A DNA stretch of 64,000 bases, taken from positions 9,982,001 through 10,046,000 of the forward strand of contig JANTQA010000029.1 in NCBI GenBank assembly GCA_027625915.1, given 5' to 3'. A program made the position numbers and the translations under genes. Position 1 is the stretch's first letter; each line of letters opens with the position of its first letter. Below the pieces are notes generated by a model. It saw only the letters and a program-made list of their open reading frames with translations, had not been told where the DNA came from and ran no database searches. Below are positions 1-12,844 of the stretch, piece by piece. The stretch is from Anaeramoeba flamelloides. Taxonomy: Eukaryota; Metamonada; Anaeramoebidae.

Positions 1-246
1 ATTGAAGGGGATCAAGCAATTTTACGTTTATGCTATTCTCTTGCAAACAAATTGCCAGCACTTAATACAGAAAAATTTTTAAAAGAATACCAAAGTGAAT
101 ATAATGATACCTTGTTGACAACATATCTGGTTGCAATCACAAAGGGAACGGATATGATCAGTGAAGTTATTGATAAATTTGACATTGCCTTCCAAAAGAG
201 AAAAGAAAGAAGAAGATTTAATAGACCATATTTCATGTTCCATTAA
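1..246 (+). CDS. CSN6: COP9 signalosome subunit 6 (CSN6), C-terminal end, partial
   Basis: An open frame enters from the left edge in frame 1 and stops at TAA 244-246, giving about 81 residues. It resembles the C-terminal helical tail of CSN6, an MPN-minus subunit of the COP9 signalosome, which removes NEDD8 from cullins. Points of match recalled from the family: an LP-x-L-x-T-x-KF motif (here LPALNTEKF), then ND, then YL-x2-ITK, then a V/I-x-KF helix and an RR-rich end. The eIF3f tail is related but fits less well, lacking the ITK and KF positions. The MPN domain and the true start lie outside the window, so the gene is only the last part of a CDS. No intron is visible in this piece. Confidence 0.72.
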   Translation: MEGDQAILRLCYSLANKLPALNTEKFLKEYQSEYNDTLLTTYLVAITKGTDMISEVIDKFDIAFQKRKERRRFNRPYFMFH

Positions 247-3200
247 AAGGAATTATAATTTTTTTTTATTTTCTTTTTCAATTTCCTTTTCAATTTCCTT
301 TTCTTTTTCTTTTTCTTTTTCATAAATTTAATTAAAGATCATCATTTATTCTTTTTATTATTATTATAATTATTCTCCATATAATATCAAGATGAAAAAT
401 AAAATATTTCGTTTTCTAATCAAGAATGCAAAAGAAAATTATCAAATCAAAATAATTAGATTTATGAATCTTTTCTATAACACCCTTTTATCGCAAAACT
501 TTTTTTTTGTTTGGACTTGTCAAAAACAGAAAAAAGAGTTAACTAATAAAAATAAAAATATTACACTTTGATAAACCCAAAAACAATTTTTTTTTATTTA
601 TTTTGATTTTTTTCTTCTGATCTTTAATTAAAGTAATTTTGACAGACAATAATTCATTTTTTTATTTTTTTCCATTTTTTACCTGACTGAATTTTCTTGG
701 TATTAAAAAGAAGAGTTACAAAGGAAAAAGATCAAGTGGTTACTTGCCAATACTGGAGATACTGAAAGACAAAAGTTTGGTAACTTTAAAATAAAAAAGA
801 AAAAGTAAAAGTCTAAAAATTTCAAAGGTTAAAAAAAATTATAATAAAACGAAAATTGAAATTACAACAATTAAATAATGATCCCGAAATGATCATTCCT
901 GATCAATAATCAAATTCAATTAAATCAACCTAAAAGTATTCTGACTGTGATTGTGGGATGTTCTTAATAAAAGATAGGATTTTTTTTATTTTTTGATTTT
1001 TTACTAATTGATTTTTATTAAACCCTTTTTAAATTTCTTTTTTTTTATTTTTTATTTTTTTTATTTTTAAGTTTTTTATTTGAACTTTTTAATAAAGAAA
1101 ATTGAATTGGGAGATTTCTTCCTCTTTTAAAATGGTGAAAATTTATGATTTGATAAATAAATTTTCATTGGGGAAAATCAATCAATAGGACATTTAGAGC
1201 ATGATTTACACTTCTTCAATAATAAATACCAAAATACGTTTTTTGATTAATACAACAAATTTTTTTATTCAATTCAGTAAAAATAACTAAAAAAACAATA
1301 AAAAATTTATTATAAATAAAATTGTAAATAATTTTTTTATTAAAATATTACCAAACAGAAGAACTTGGTAATATTTTAAATGAGATCACTAATTAATTAT
1401 TTTACTTTATTCTTATTTTGGATTTTATTTTATTAAAAATTGTATCATTAAAAGTTCATTGTTAACAGTTTTCAAATGATTTAATTTTAAATCTATTAAC
1501 AAATAAAAGTCAATTAAACAGAATGTAATTTCAATAACTCAAATTATTAATTAGATTTGGATTGAATCCTAAATAAAAAAAAAACATAAAAAAATTCACA
1601 ATATTTATCAAAGATTAAATATTTAGGTATTTATTTAGATAAAATTAGTATTTGATTTCATAAGGATGAAAAAAATATAATTTGAAAAATATAAAAATTG
1701 TAAACAATTATTTAATAATAATTCTCTAAACAATAGTTTAATAATTAGAATATTAAAATCATTGATAATAAGCCAATTAAAATAAGAATTAGAAATTTTT
1801 AATTCTGAAATAAAAACTTTAAATTATTCAAATTCTTGGATTAATACATTTATTACTGGAATCTACAAAATAAACAGAAAGAAACAAATCCTTATTTACA
1901 AAACAGAATTCAAAATTGAAAATATAGTAATTTCCATAAATAAAAACAAATTTAAATTCAAAAATAAATTAGGAAATTTATCTCTTCCTAATTTTGAAAA
2001 TTTAATAAATTTTACCCCACCAATAAAGAATAAAATCAATTAAACGTCAAAATATTTTATTAAATTGAAATTTAAAAAAGCTATAAATACATAGATGATG
2101 GATAAAAGAATTCAAAAAATTGAAATTTTCTTGTTTTTTTCCACAATTACAAGGAAAAAAAAAAAAATGATATTGGTTTTTTTACACATTTCTTTTGAAT
2201 TCTTGAAAAATATAGATTTTTTTTTATATTTTAAAGGGAGGAAATTACTTTCCTCTTACAACTTATTGGGTTTTTTCTTAATTAACGAAATAAACCAAAA
2301 ATTTATTTAATTTTCAGTTTCTTCCTCAGATTAAAAAAAATGCCTTTAGCTTTTCCAGAATTCAAAAGAATTGAGTAAAAAATTTGATTTTTCTCCATTC
2401 TATTAAATTCTGGAAAAGCTAGGTACTTGACGGCATAGCTATTTGTTTATATTGTTGTTATACCTAATATTTTTCTAAATAGTTCTGACCGTTCCACCCA
2501 GAATTATTTATCACAAAGTTTTAACTAATTGTTTTAAGATTCACATTTAGTAATTTTGAATTTTCTACTTTTTCATTAATATTTTCTTTGCCCTTTTTTG
2601 AAAATTTTAAATTTTTTGATATTTTTCAAAAATAAGATTTTCTACTTTTTTTTGAGTTTAAATCATATTTAATATTATGTAATTCTTATTTGGTCTATCT
2701 TTGCTTCAGTTTTATAAATTATTCTTGGGGGGGGGGGTGTAGATTAATTTTTAAAAATTTTGTGACTTTTTTATTAGGGCAAATACAAGGAATTAAAAAC
2801 TCACCCTTCAACAATAATAAAAAAAAATTAGCTTTGTTATTTAACCAAACATCCACTGAGTTGAAATATTTTGGGATTATAGATGAAAATAACTAGGCTA
2901 TAAAATAGTTGGCTAATACATATTTATTTAAACATTTGAAAATTTTCTCGATTAACTAATTTTTTTTTTAGTTGGAAATCATTTTGATTTTATTAAAATT
3001 GATTTTAATTTTTTGTATTTTTTTTGAAAATGTTTCTATTAACAAACTAAATGCCTAAATACTTTATTTTGGATAATAGGTTTGGTTTTAGAGTTTTATT
3101 GATATTTATGTTCAAAAATATAGTCATTTAAACCACTTGAAAAATGATATTTCACAATATTGAAAACAATTAAAATCAATTAATCAAACACCCAATTATC

Positions 3201-3689
3201 TGAATTTTTTGAATTTGTTGGAAATTAAATCAAAAAAAAAATACTAAAATAATTTTTTTTTTTTCAGAGATAATTATCTCTGTTATTTCAATACAAAAAA
3301 CGTTATGTAAGTCCCACTCTTGATAATTTGGAGTAATAGTTTAATTTTTATTATTTGTATTTAATTTTGGCTAATCATTAAAGTTACTTAAAAAGGATTT
3401 AATTTTCAAAAATGGGGCTTTCAACTTGATTTTTAATAATTGGTTATCAATTTTTTTAAAAAAAAATATATTTCAAAAGATCCTTTTATTAATTTAAATC
3501 AACTTTTTGGATTGTGATGGGAGAAAAATCAATAACATTGTAAATGTATTTTACTCTTGAAAGTTTCGATTTTTTTAATTAAGTTAGTAAAATTTCAAAA
3601 ATATTCTTTCAAAATTTGAAGTTTTTCTTGCTAATATAGATAAAAAAATATATAAAAAAAACGAATACAGAATGTTACTTTTTAATCTA

Positions 3690-3887
3690 AGTCAGTTTCA
3701 CTTTTAATTACACAAACTTTGAACGAAATCTAAGACACAAAAAAAATCTCAAATTAAGGCACAAAAATTAGAATTTTATTTTTTACAATTTATTTTTACT
3801 AGAATTTGAATTTTGTGCCTTAATTTGAGATTTTTTTGTGTCTTAAATTTCGTTGAAATTGGTGCCTTCAAAGTGAAACTGGCTGTA
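3690..3887. mobile_element. MITE family A, copy 1 (eroded)
   Basis: Inverted-repeat element of about 198 bp. The left arm reads GTCAGTTTCACTTTTAA and the right arm ends AAGTGAAACTGGCTG followed by TA. Internal arms carry the family words AAATTTCGTTGAAA and TTAAGGCACA. It is more divergent than the copies at 46.8-50.6 kb, so it is probably older. Confidence 0.8.
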
Positions 3888-6509
3888 TAAATTTTATTTT
3901 TATTTTTTTATAATTTTGGTAACATAATTCAATCAATATAATAACTCCTGCTATCTGATTTGGAATTTAAAATAATTCAAATTAATTTTTTTTTTATGTG
4001 TATAATTAAACCATTACTCATCAACAAAAATACATCATATCATTTTATCGCCGCCATTTGAATAACAACTGTTATTCATCAATGTTGACAATTTGTAAAA
4101 TTCTTTCAGAAAACTTGATTTAGTTTCAATTGCTTGTAATGTTCACTTTTATCCTTGACTTCTTAATATTGAATGTTCTAATTTTTGTCACTTCAACCCC
4201 CCCCCCCAACAGGTTTGGTGAGTTTCATATAGCATTTAATAATAAAACAATCATAAAATCTATGACATTTTTCTAATCACTTATACTAATATTAATATAT
4301 TCTTTGAAGTGATAAATTTTTTACATTTGAATTCTATGAATTTTTAAAAATTGAAAATTGAACGAAAAATTGTTTTATATTTTTTTGAATTTATCCGTAG
4401 ATCTGAATTTTTTTGATAAAAATTTGTTAATTCTATCAAATTTTGATTTATTTAATCACTTAATCCAAATAAATAAATTAGGGGCTAACTTTTTTATTAT
4501 TATTATTATTTATTTATTTTCTATTGTATTTTAAAAAATTAGAATGATTACACTATATTTTTATTTATTAATCTACATTGGATCTCATCTTTAAACACTT
4601 TAGCAAAATACATTATTATTCAAAAAAAATCAAACATTAAATATATTTTTTTCTCATGAAAAATCTGCCCCTATAATTGAAATTTCGTTTATATATCTAA
4701 TTTGGTTTTTTTTTCTACGATTTAAATTGAAATATCAATAAATGGAAAGTATAAAAATATATAATCTTTTCCTTCAAAATCAATACTTTTAAAGTTACAG
4801 TAGGTCAAACTACTGACTTTGAGATTATAAAACCTATATTTCAAATAAAATCAGTGCTTTTTTTTCTCTGGTTATTCTGATACAAAAGCTAGTTAAGTAT
4901 ACTATTTTATATCTGCAAAAAAATATGTTTTGAAGATAAACTGCTTGATGTTTCGATAAAGTTATAAATTAGTAATTGAATTTAGTTTTAATTTTTTTAT
5001 AATTTTTTTGTAATTTTTTTGTAATTTTTCTTAATTTACGTTTTTTTTTATGATTAAAACTTTTTATAAGGGATTACCAAAAATTAACAAAAAATTTTCT
5101 CTAGCGTGTGAAATATAGTTTTTTATTTGATCCTTCATTTTAAGAATATTTTTTTTCAGTGTAGAACTACAAGATATTAATAGTGTATTTACTTATTGTT
5201 TAGTGTCATTTTGGTTGATCAATAGATGTTTAACCTTGAAAGAAAAAAGATATATGGATTTTATTTTGTAACATCTTTTTACTAATATCAAGGGATTATT
5301 TCAGCGACAGTATACTTAGCTTTTGTTGAATTTTTTTTTCGTTTAAATCCATTAAATCGTGCTTTAAAGCATGAACTAAAATATTAAAACATTATTTTTA
5401 TGATAATTCATAATTGGAACTTTCTCACTTAAATAGTTATTTCATTTCCAAGTTTTATCACTATTACACAGAAACAAAAATGATTTCTTAAATTTTTCAT
5501 TTTTTTTTGAAAAAATTGTGATTTTTTCTTCAAATTGTATATCTTATTGAGTGTACTGTTAACAAATCAGGAAACTTATCATTACACTTGGTTTTTTTTA
5601 AAATGATAACAAATTTCAGTAAATAAACAAAAGGAGATCTTGGGTTTGTTTGTATTAAAAAAAGTATTTACTTTTTTCTCTTGACGTTTTGAATACAAAC
5701 CAATTCCTTTCTTTCTAAATACACCCAAAATATTCTCAAAGTTACCTAATTTTTGAGGGGTCATACCATATAAGTATCAATAATTAAATGAAAAAAACAC
5801 CATTAAAAATTCAGAAATCATTTTTATACACCTGAAACAGTGATAAGCTCAACAACCAATTTTGGAAATTTTACTCTTTCACAATAAATGTAAGTTAACC
5901 ATTTTAAATTTGTTCTTTATTTATAAATATTTACTTTTATTTTCTAAACTTCCAAATCATATTATTTCAAAAATGAATATATTGAAGAACAACCAGTTTT
6001 TTCAACTTTTCTAACATTAAACAGAAAAAAACTTCATTTCAAACCAGGTAAAAAAAATTTAAAAAGATATCTTGGAATTTCTCAGCAAAATACCAAAGAG
6101 AACCTTGGGTAAACAGAAACAAGATAACCACAAATACTTTAGTTTCAAAGATTCAACAACTCTTCAACAAAATGGTTAATTTGTGAAAATTAAGAAATCA
6201 CAATTTAATTCTTAAAAATCGATTCTTTTTGTCTTTTCATTGTTTATCGAAAATTTTTAAAAACAAAAGAATAATAAAAATTAGGTTATTTTCAACCTTT
6301 TGAATGTTTAAGAAATTTATAGCCCAATTATTATTAAAATTGGACAATATAAAGGTTGTAACTGAACCTCAAATCGTAAAAATCAAGTAAAAGATTTATT
6401 TTTTTCTCTTCTTTGAAAAATAATTTTTTTTTTTTTTTTCAAACCAATCACAAGCTTCTGTCCGCTTAAAAATCGCAAAAACAAAAAAGAAAAACAACAA
6501 CAAAAAAAA

Positions 6510-6566
6510 GACAAAGACAAAGACAAAGACAAAGAAAAAGAAAAAGAAAAAGAAAAAGAAAAAGAA
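6510..6566 (+). repeat. ACAAAG / AAAAAG hexamer tract in the RasGEF leader
   Basis: About four ACAAAG units pass into about five AAAAAG units, ending some 85 bases before the ATG at 6653. Strand-asymmetric purine tracts like this are plausible 5' UTR sequence, but no transcript evidence is available here. Confidence 0.7.
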
Positions 6567-6652
6567 ATTGAAAACCAAAATACAAAAAATAAAAAACAAA
6601 TAATAAAAAACAAAAAAAACAACAATAATCCACAATTAGCTCTGATCTAAAA

Positions 6653-7976
6653 ATGAGTTCTAATTATGAAACCGAACAAACGTATGAAAACGAAGAACCT
6701 AGAACACTCGAGATGCTTTTCGAGCAACGCTCGCAAACCTCGCGAACGAATCTCAAAAGCGACAACATTGAGATAGCGTATGTAAGTGAAGGTTATCCAT
6801 TACGGTACTGTTTACAGGAGGGCTCACCGATTCTTGAAGAGGGCAACATTTGCAAAGTTCTGGAGTCCTTGACTGATCCTGGCTTGATTGATTTTGAGTA
6901 CATCCAAAGGTTTTTATTCATATATTGCAATTTCCTCACCCCAAGGGAGCTGTTGGGCCGGCTCGTCAAAAGGTTTAGTCACCGATCGCCCGATCGGAAG
7001 GTTGAATTGGAATATCGGAAACTGAAATTAAGCTCGATCCAAAAGGGTGTCTTATGCTTTCTTCATGTGTGGGTCGGCGAGCAAATCCAAGACTTTATTG
7101 AAACAGAAGAATTGCAAAACGATTTAACAACCTTTCTGACGACCACCCTAAAGGAGATCAACGAGAAGGAAAGCGAATTGTTTTTGAACAAATTTAATAA
7201 TAATTTAAAGACCCCTTTAAAAAAGATCTACTACCAACGGGCGGATAATAGCTACCAGAACACCAGCACCCCCACCACAGGATCTTTGAACATCCAACCC
7301 AATAGCGTCAGTATCGGCGACGAAAATGGTCTCGGTGGCAGCACCCATGAGATCGATAGCAATAATTACAGGGTGCCGAATAGCGCCCCAGAAACCATTT
7401 TACCACCGAATTTGAATAAACTCAAACTTGAAGAGATCTCGCCAATTGAATTGGCAAGGCAAATAACACTGATCGATCGCTATTTGATCATACGGATCAA
7501 ATTTTGTGAGTTTGTGAATTTGCCTTGGTGCAATTATGCAATTAACAGCGATCAATTTGAAAAGCAAGCACATAACTTAAATAAGTTTTTCAAAAGATTT
7601 GAAAGTTTGCGTCTATATGTATCTAATACCATTATCAACTTGGGTAAAAATCCAACCAAGAGGGCCAATTATATTGAAATTTGGATCGACGTGGCAATCG
7701 AATTATTAAATTTAAACAATTTCAATTCTCTTTTTTCAATTATTTCTGGTTTACAATCTCATTCAATAATGCGACTTGATCTAACTTGGCGTGAGGTGAA
7801 AATATCTTCCAAAAGGCTATTAGATAAGTTATTAAATATGACGAGTCCTGAAAATAACTATAGAAAATACAGAAACACTTTAAAGAATTCCATTTTGCCA
7901 GTAATTCCATTTTTAGATTTATATTTGTATGACATTTCATTAATCAATCATTTGTATCCCAATTATATAAATAATA

Positions 7977-8011
<35 letters not shown>

Positions 8012-9962
8012 TATAATAATAATAATAATAATGAATATAATCAAAATTATCAAAAAATTGAAACTAATGAAGAAAAAAATTATAAATTTAAAAAAATTCA
8101 TGTTGATTGCAGATATCTTTAAGCAAATCCAAACATTCCAAAGATGCCCATATTTTTTAAAAATGATACCCGAGATTACAGACTTTTTAATTAACATCAA
8201 GAATTTAAATGAAGACAAGCTTTTAAAAAAGTCACAATCAAAAATTGAAAAGAATACAAAATATACTTATTTTAATTTACTATTTGGTTGTTTATCTGAA
8301 CAAGAAATTGATCAAATTAAAGCCCAATTTGAAAAGCAAAATAATATCAATTCGTCAAGGAATAATTTAACTGAAAATGTAAATGAAAATAATCAAGAAC
8401 AAGAAAAAGAAAAAGAAAAAGAGATCAATAATAAAAAACAAAAAGAAGATGAGGAAAGAAATAAAATATTATTATATCAGAACTATTGTTCAATTTGTAG
8501 TTGTTGGAATTACAAATTAAGGGAGTCGATTGAAAAGTCGAACCTATTTTTAACAGATAAAATTGAAGAACAGGAAAAGTTCATTAAGGAATTCCAGAAT
8601 TTGAATTTAGAGGATTGCCTATTAGAGGAAGGCGATAGCTCTAATGATAAGCAGGGGAATAACATGACAAAAAAGAAAAATCCAAAATCGAGTAGCTCGT
8701 TGACAGGCAATGATCTCGAAAGCAATTCCAAAACGATTGTCATCGCCGCCACTGTGGAGTGGCTCGTTGATTACCTGTGCTCCGAGTCTGGCTCAGATTC
8801 TGAATATATCCAAATTTTTTTATTGACGTACCGAAGCTTTACCACGGCCACAGAACTATTAACGCTGCTGAAAAAAAAGTATTTGGAAAAGCCGCCGGGC
8901 AGCCTCTCTGGGAAAAGGTTAGAGCTCTATAAGGAAAAGATCTCGAAGCAGATCAAATTCAGGATTTTCAATATCCTAAATCAATGGATTAGATTCCATT
9001 TTTATGATTTTGAATCCGACCCTTCGTTGATTGAGCACATTGAAAATTTCATTGCAAAGGTGATGCTTCCAGATAATATAATGTCCAAGCCTGGCAAGAT
9101 GCTGAAGGCCATACTATCGAAAATGCAGAAGGCGGAAAAAAACCCCATTTTGCATCTGCAGTTGCAAAGCACGCAGGAGATGCCCAAGCCCATTTTGCCC
9201 AAGGAGCTCGGCGAAATCTCCTTTGCAGCTCTCGACAGAATTGAATTTGCGAGGCAGATCACGCTCATCGAATTCGATTTATACAGGAAAATACAGCCCA
9301 AGGAATGCCTGAAGCAAGGCTGGACGAAGAAGGACAAGGACGCCCGAACACCCAATATCGTAAAGCTGACCAATTACTTTAACAACATGTCCAATTGGTT
9401 TGCCAACGAAATTGTTTCTCATTCCAAATTAAGAACACGCATACAAATCTTGACAAAAATTATCAAATTGGCAATACAAGCTAGAAAAATCGGTAACTAT
9501 AACATCATCCAGGAAATCATTGCAGGCTGTAACAACGCTTCAGTGTACAGACTGAAAAAAACCTGGGCAGGAATTACAACCAAAATTAAAAATAAATATG
9601 ACCAGCTCGTCAAATTAATGGAGCGGGATAATAATTATAGACTTATTAGAAAGGAACTATCAACAATAGACCCGCCAGCTTTGCCCTACATAGGTATGTA
9701 TCTTACAGACTTGGTGTTTGTTGGCGAGGGGAATCCCGATTTCTTAACATCCTTGGACGGAAGGAAAAAATTAATCAATTTCGATAAAAGAAGAAGAACA
9801 TCATTCGTTATTCGTGAAATTCAGCTTTACCAACAGGCTCCGTTTTTATTTCAAGAGGTGCCAAAAATTAAAGATTTTATTCTCAAAATATCCAATGCAG
9901 ACTATGACGAAGAAAAAATGTATGACCAAAGTTTAATTGTAGAGCCTAGAGAGAGGAAATAG
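6653..9962 (+). CDS. tandem RasGEF protein with two RasGEF_N-RasGEF modules
   Basis: A guanine nucleotide exchange factor for Ras-family GTPases. Two overlapping frames (6653-8122 and 8031-9962) join into one 1102-residue protein if a single A is removed from the A7 run at 8073-8079. Downstream of that run the second frame immediately continues the RasGEF fold (IADIFKQIQTFQ, then a PEI-x-DFL end). Module 1 has a RasGEF_N-like helical region (about residues 60-165) and a RasGEF domain (from about 261) that keeps ELARQITLID and the GLQSHSIMRL segment but lacks the W-x-KK, PNI and SNW motifs. An Asn-rich loop (AAT repeats, 7967-8032) sits inside it. Module 2 has RasGEF_N at about 694-804 and RasGEF at about 857-1084, with FARQITLIEFDLYR, QGWTKKDK, TPNI, SNW, VYRLKKTW and YLTDL intact. 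A Glu/Lys/Gln linker separates the modules. The break may be an assembly error, a real mutation or recoding; two adjacent genes are a less likely reading. Confidence 0.85.
7967..8032 (+). repeat. AAT trinucleotide tract encoding poly-Asn
   Basis: Near-perfect AAT repeats in frame inside RasGEF module 1, encoding about 20 Asn broken by single Ser and Tyr. Such tracts are common in AT-rich amoeboid genomes. It falls in the loop after the YLYD helix, where an insertion should be tolerated. Confidence 0.9.
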
Positions 9963-11289
9963 CTTTTTTATTTTTCATTTATTTTTCATTTTTTTTTTTT
10001 TTTTTATATTTTACTTTTTCATAAATTTTTATTTCAAATTTTTATTAATTACGAAAAATTATAATTATCTTTTATTTATTAATTTTACAATTTTTTCTTA
10101 TTATTATTTGTTATTTCATGTTGATTATTTGATCTTTGCAGTTTATTGTTTCTTATTTTATTGCTTAATAAGATATATTGATCATTTAATTATTGTTCAT
10201 TAAAAGTTTATTTTGCTTGTTTGATATTTGTTAGGCTGAAAGTAAAATTTATTTCTATGAAACGCGGTCAACAAATAAATTTACAAATATCAATTATAGT
10301 TTTTTAGAATTGAACTTTGAAAGAATAAAAATGAAAATGAAATAAGTTGAATAATATTAATCTGAAAGAATAATTTATATCTGTAATTAGTTAATCTAAA
10401 AAATTTAAATTCTTTGTGGGGTATAATTGAAAAAAAAACAATAATTATTTCATATTAATCTATAATAGAGGATCAATGAAATATTCCAATAAAAATAAAT
10501 ATGATTTCATTTACATTCATTTTTTTTTACAGTTTTAATAAAATAAGAATATCAGGTCTTTTAGAAGAGATTATAGATCTTGGTTGAAAAAAAAAATTTT
10601 AGAAATGAATTACCTAAAAAAAAAATTAAAAAAGGAAAAAATAAGAATGTAAAAGAATTTGAAAAAATGATTTCAAATAACGAATTTTGAAATAAAATTT
10701 TCTTCTATTATCAATTCAATAACCTTGTAGCCCATGTAATACATCTATTGTAAATGTGTTAATTTAATTCGAAAATATTATATTATATTTGAAAATTTTC
10801 AAAATGAAAAATTGTGTAAATTTTTCTGTATCTTATTATAAATGTTATGTGTGAAAAGAATTTCTATCTTTAACGCCTGTGATTTTATCAATCCCATTTA
10901 TAGTGACCATTAGTATAAATACCTAATAAATTTAATCCGTGTTACAAAATAAAATATATGTCTTTTTTCTTGTTTTTCCAATGGATAATATAATTCACTA
11001 TCTAGTAGTACACCTAAGACCAAATTAACAAGTCACTACCCCAAACACAAGATAATCTTCTTTCAAATTTTAGGGATTGTAAACCTAAAGTAAACTTCAA
11101 ATTCAAAGGTAATTTGTACCAAATTTTTCATAATTTTCTGATTTTTTTTTTTTTTTGATGATTTAAAATTTTCGATATTTTTTGAGATAAGTTTAAAATT
11201 TGATCAGTTATTATTTGAATTTATTTGGATTATCTCATTTTTGTCTTTCAATATAATTACTTTTACAAAATGAAAATTTTAAATATTCA

Positions 11290-12810
11290 TGTATTGTTTT
11301 GAAGGTTAATACACTAAAAGGAAAATTTAAATACCTAAAATTAAAGTTAGCCAAAAATATACCTTGGATTTCAGTTATACTTCTTTTATAAATTATTTTT
11401 TCAAAGTTATGATAATTTTATGTAATAAAAAAGGGATTGCTATTAAATTCATGAAAATCTGAATACCCCCCTTTTCAAAAATACCGACTTTTGAAAAAAA
11501 CACCTATTTTCAGGGTATTTTTATATTGGAAAAAGTTGAAATGAATTAATTTTTGATTGAACATTAAGATTGAAAAAAGAATATATGTTAAAGAAATTTG
11601 CAGAAAACAATCGGGAACGTATATAAAAACTCAAACATGGAAAAAAAATAAAATGATAAAAAATATTCCAAAAACAGATAAAAAATCAGATTTTCAATTT
11701 AATTGAGCAATATCTTTTGATTGAAATATTTTGTGCTATTTTCAAATTGAAAAATATATTTCTTTTTAGACTATTAAAAAAATACTTGAAAAATATCTCT
11801 CTACTACGTCAATTAAAAAATTCAAAAATTTTACAATTAAAAATGAAAAAAATATTACTCAAAAATTTCATATTTTTTTCAATTCCTATTAATATCTATT
11901 AAAGTTGTAAACCTCATTGAAAATTGTTTTGTATAATAGTGTTTATTATATGAGTGTATTTCAAAAATACAAAATTTAGAGATTTTTTTTTGAAAAAATT
12001 TTAATTGTAGTGTACTAGAGGAAGAATACAAAACATAATTTCAAAGAGTTAAAAGGGGAGAGAATATTACTAAAATTTAACATTTATTTTTTTGAACAAG
12101 ATAAAATACTGAAAAATGCAAGGAGACCATCAATAAATGGAAAAAATAAAATCTTAAATTTAAAGTGAGCTAAAATTACATATTGTGTTCCAATAATAAA
12201 TCTTTTATTAATTATTTATTTCAGTGTTATCATAATTTTATGTAATTATGAAAGGATAACTATTAAACTCATCAAAATCCGAATCCCCCCCCCCCCTTTA
12301 CAAAAACACGATTTTTTGAAAAAACACCTATTTTTGGGGTATTTTTTATTGAAATAAGTAACAACGAATGAACATCAGATTGAACATTAAGATTGAAAAA
12401 AGAATAATTGTTAAAACATTTTGCAGAGAAAAATAATTGGGGACATATATTAAAACTCAAACATGTAAAAAAAAATAAAAAAGATAAAAAATATTCCCAA
12501 AACAGAAAAAAAATTCGTTTTTCAATTGAATTTAACTATATCTTTTGAAAGAAATATTTGATTTTAATTTAGAATTGTTAAAAATATGATTCTTTTTAGA
12601 CTATTACATAAAATAGATGAATATAATTTCTCCACTCAGTCAAATATAAATTTCAAAAATTTTAATATTACAAATGAAAAAAATATTACTTGTAAATTTA
12701 GATTTTTTTTTCGATTCGCTGGAATGCCTAATAAAGTTCAAAATCTTTTACAATATTGTTATCTATAATAATGTTTATTGTGTGAGTGTATTTCAAAAAT
12801 TCAAAATTTT
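11290..12810. repeat. diverged tandem duplication, unit about 815 bp
   Basis: 11290-11980 and 12110-12810 match in order at a shift of about 815 bases. Both contain a C run, an AAAACACCTATTTT-type palindrome, GATTGAACATTAAGATTG, a CTTTTTAGACTATTA segment and TGAGTGTATTTCAAAAAT. Neither unit encodes anything recognisable; short ORFs in both are interrupted differently. Confidence 0.75.
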
Positions 12811-12844
12811 TGAGATTTTTAGAAAAAAATTTTAAAAGTTATGT

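Larger units (their letters stand above)
247..6652. other. gene-free AT-rich interval upstream of the RasGEF gene
   Basis: About 6.4 kb without a supportable gene. It contains CT-rich tracts just after the CSN6 stop (270-325), G and C homopolymers (near 2727 and 4198), one eroded MITE copy (3690-3885), and a short hairpin-like pair of TAGCTTTTCC-related segments (2346-2425) that also recurs near 21890. A purine-rich leader precedes the RasGEF start. Confidence 0.6.

Noticed and set aside
1780-2044. Open frame of about 87 codons without an ATG ending KNKLGNLSLPNFENL and further residues.
   Set aside because: Composition is almost only Lys, Asn, Ile, Leu and Phe, as expected of random AT-rich DNA, and no splice context or homology is apparent.
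6383-6635. Two minus-strand frames rich in Phe and Ser.
   Set aside because: They are the antisense of the purine-rich leader repeat before the RasGEF gene.
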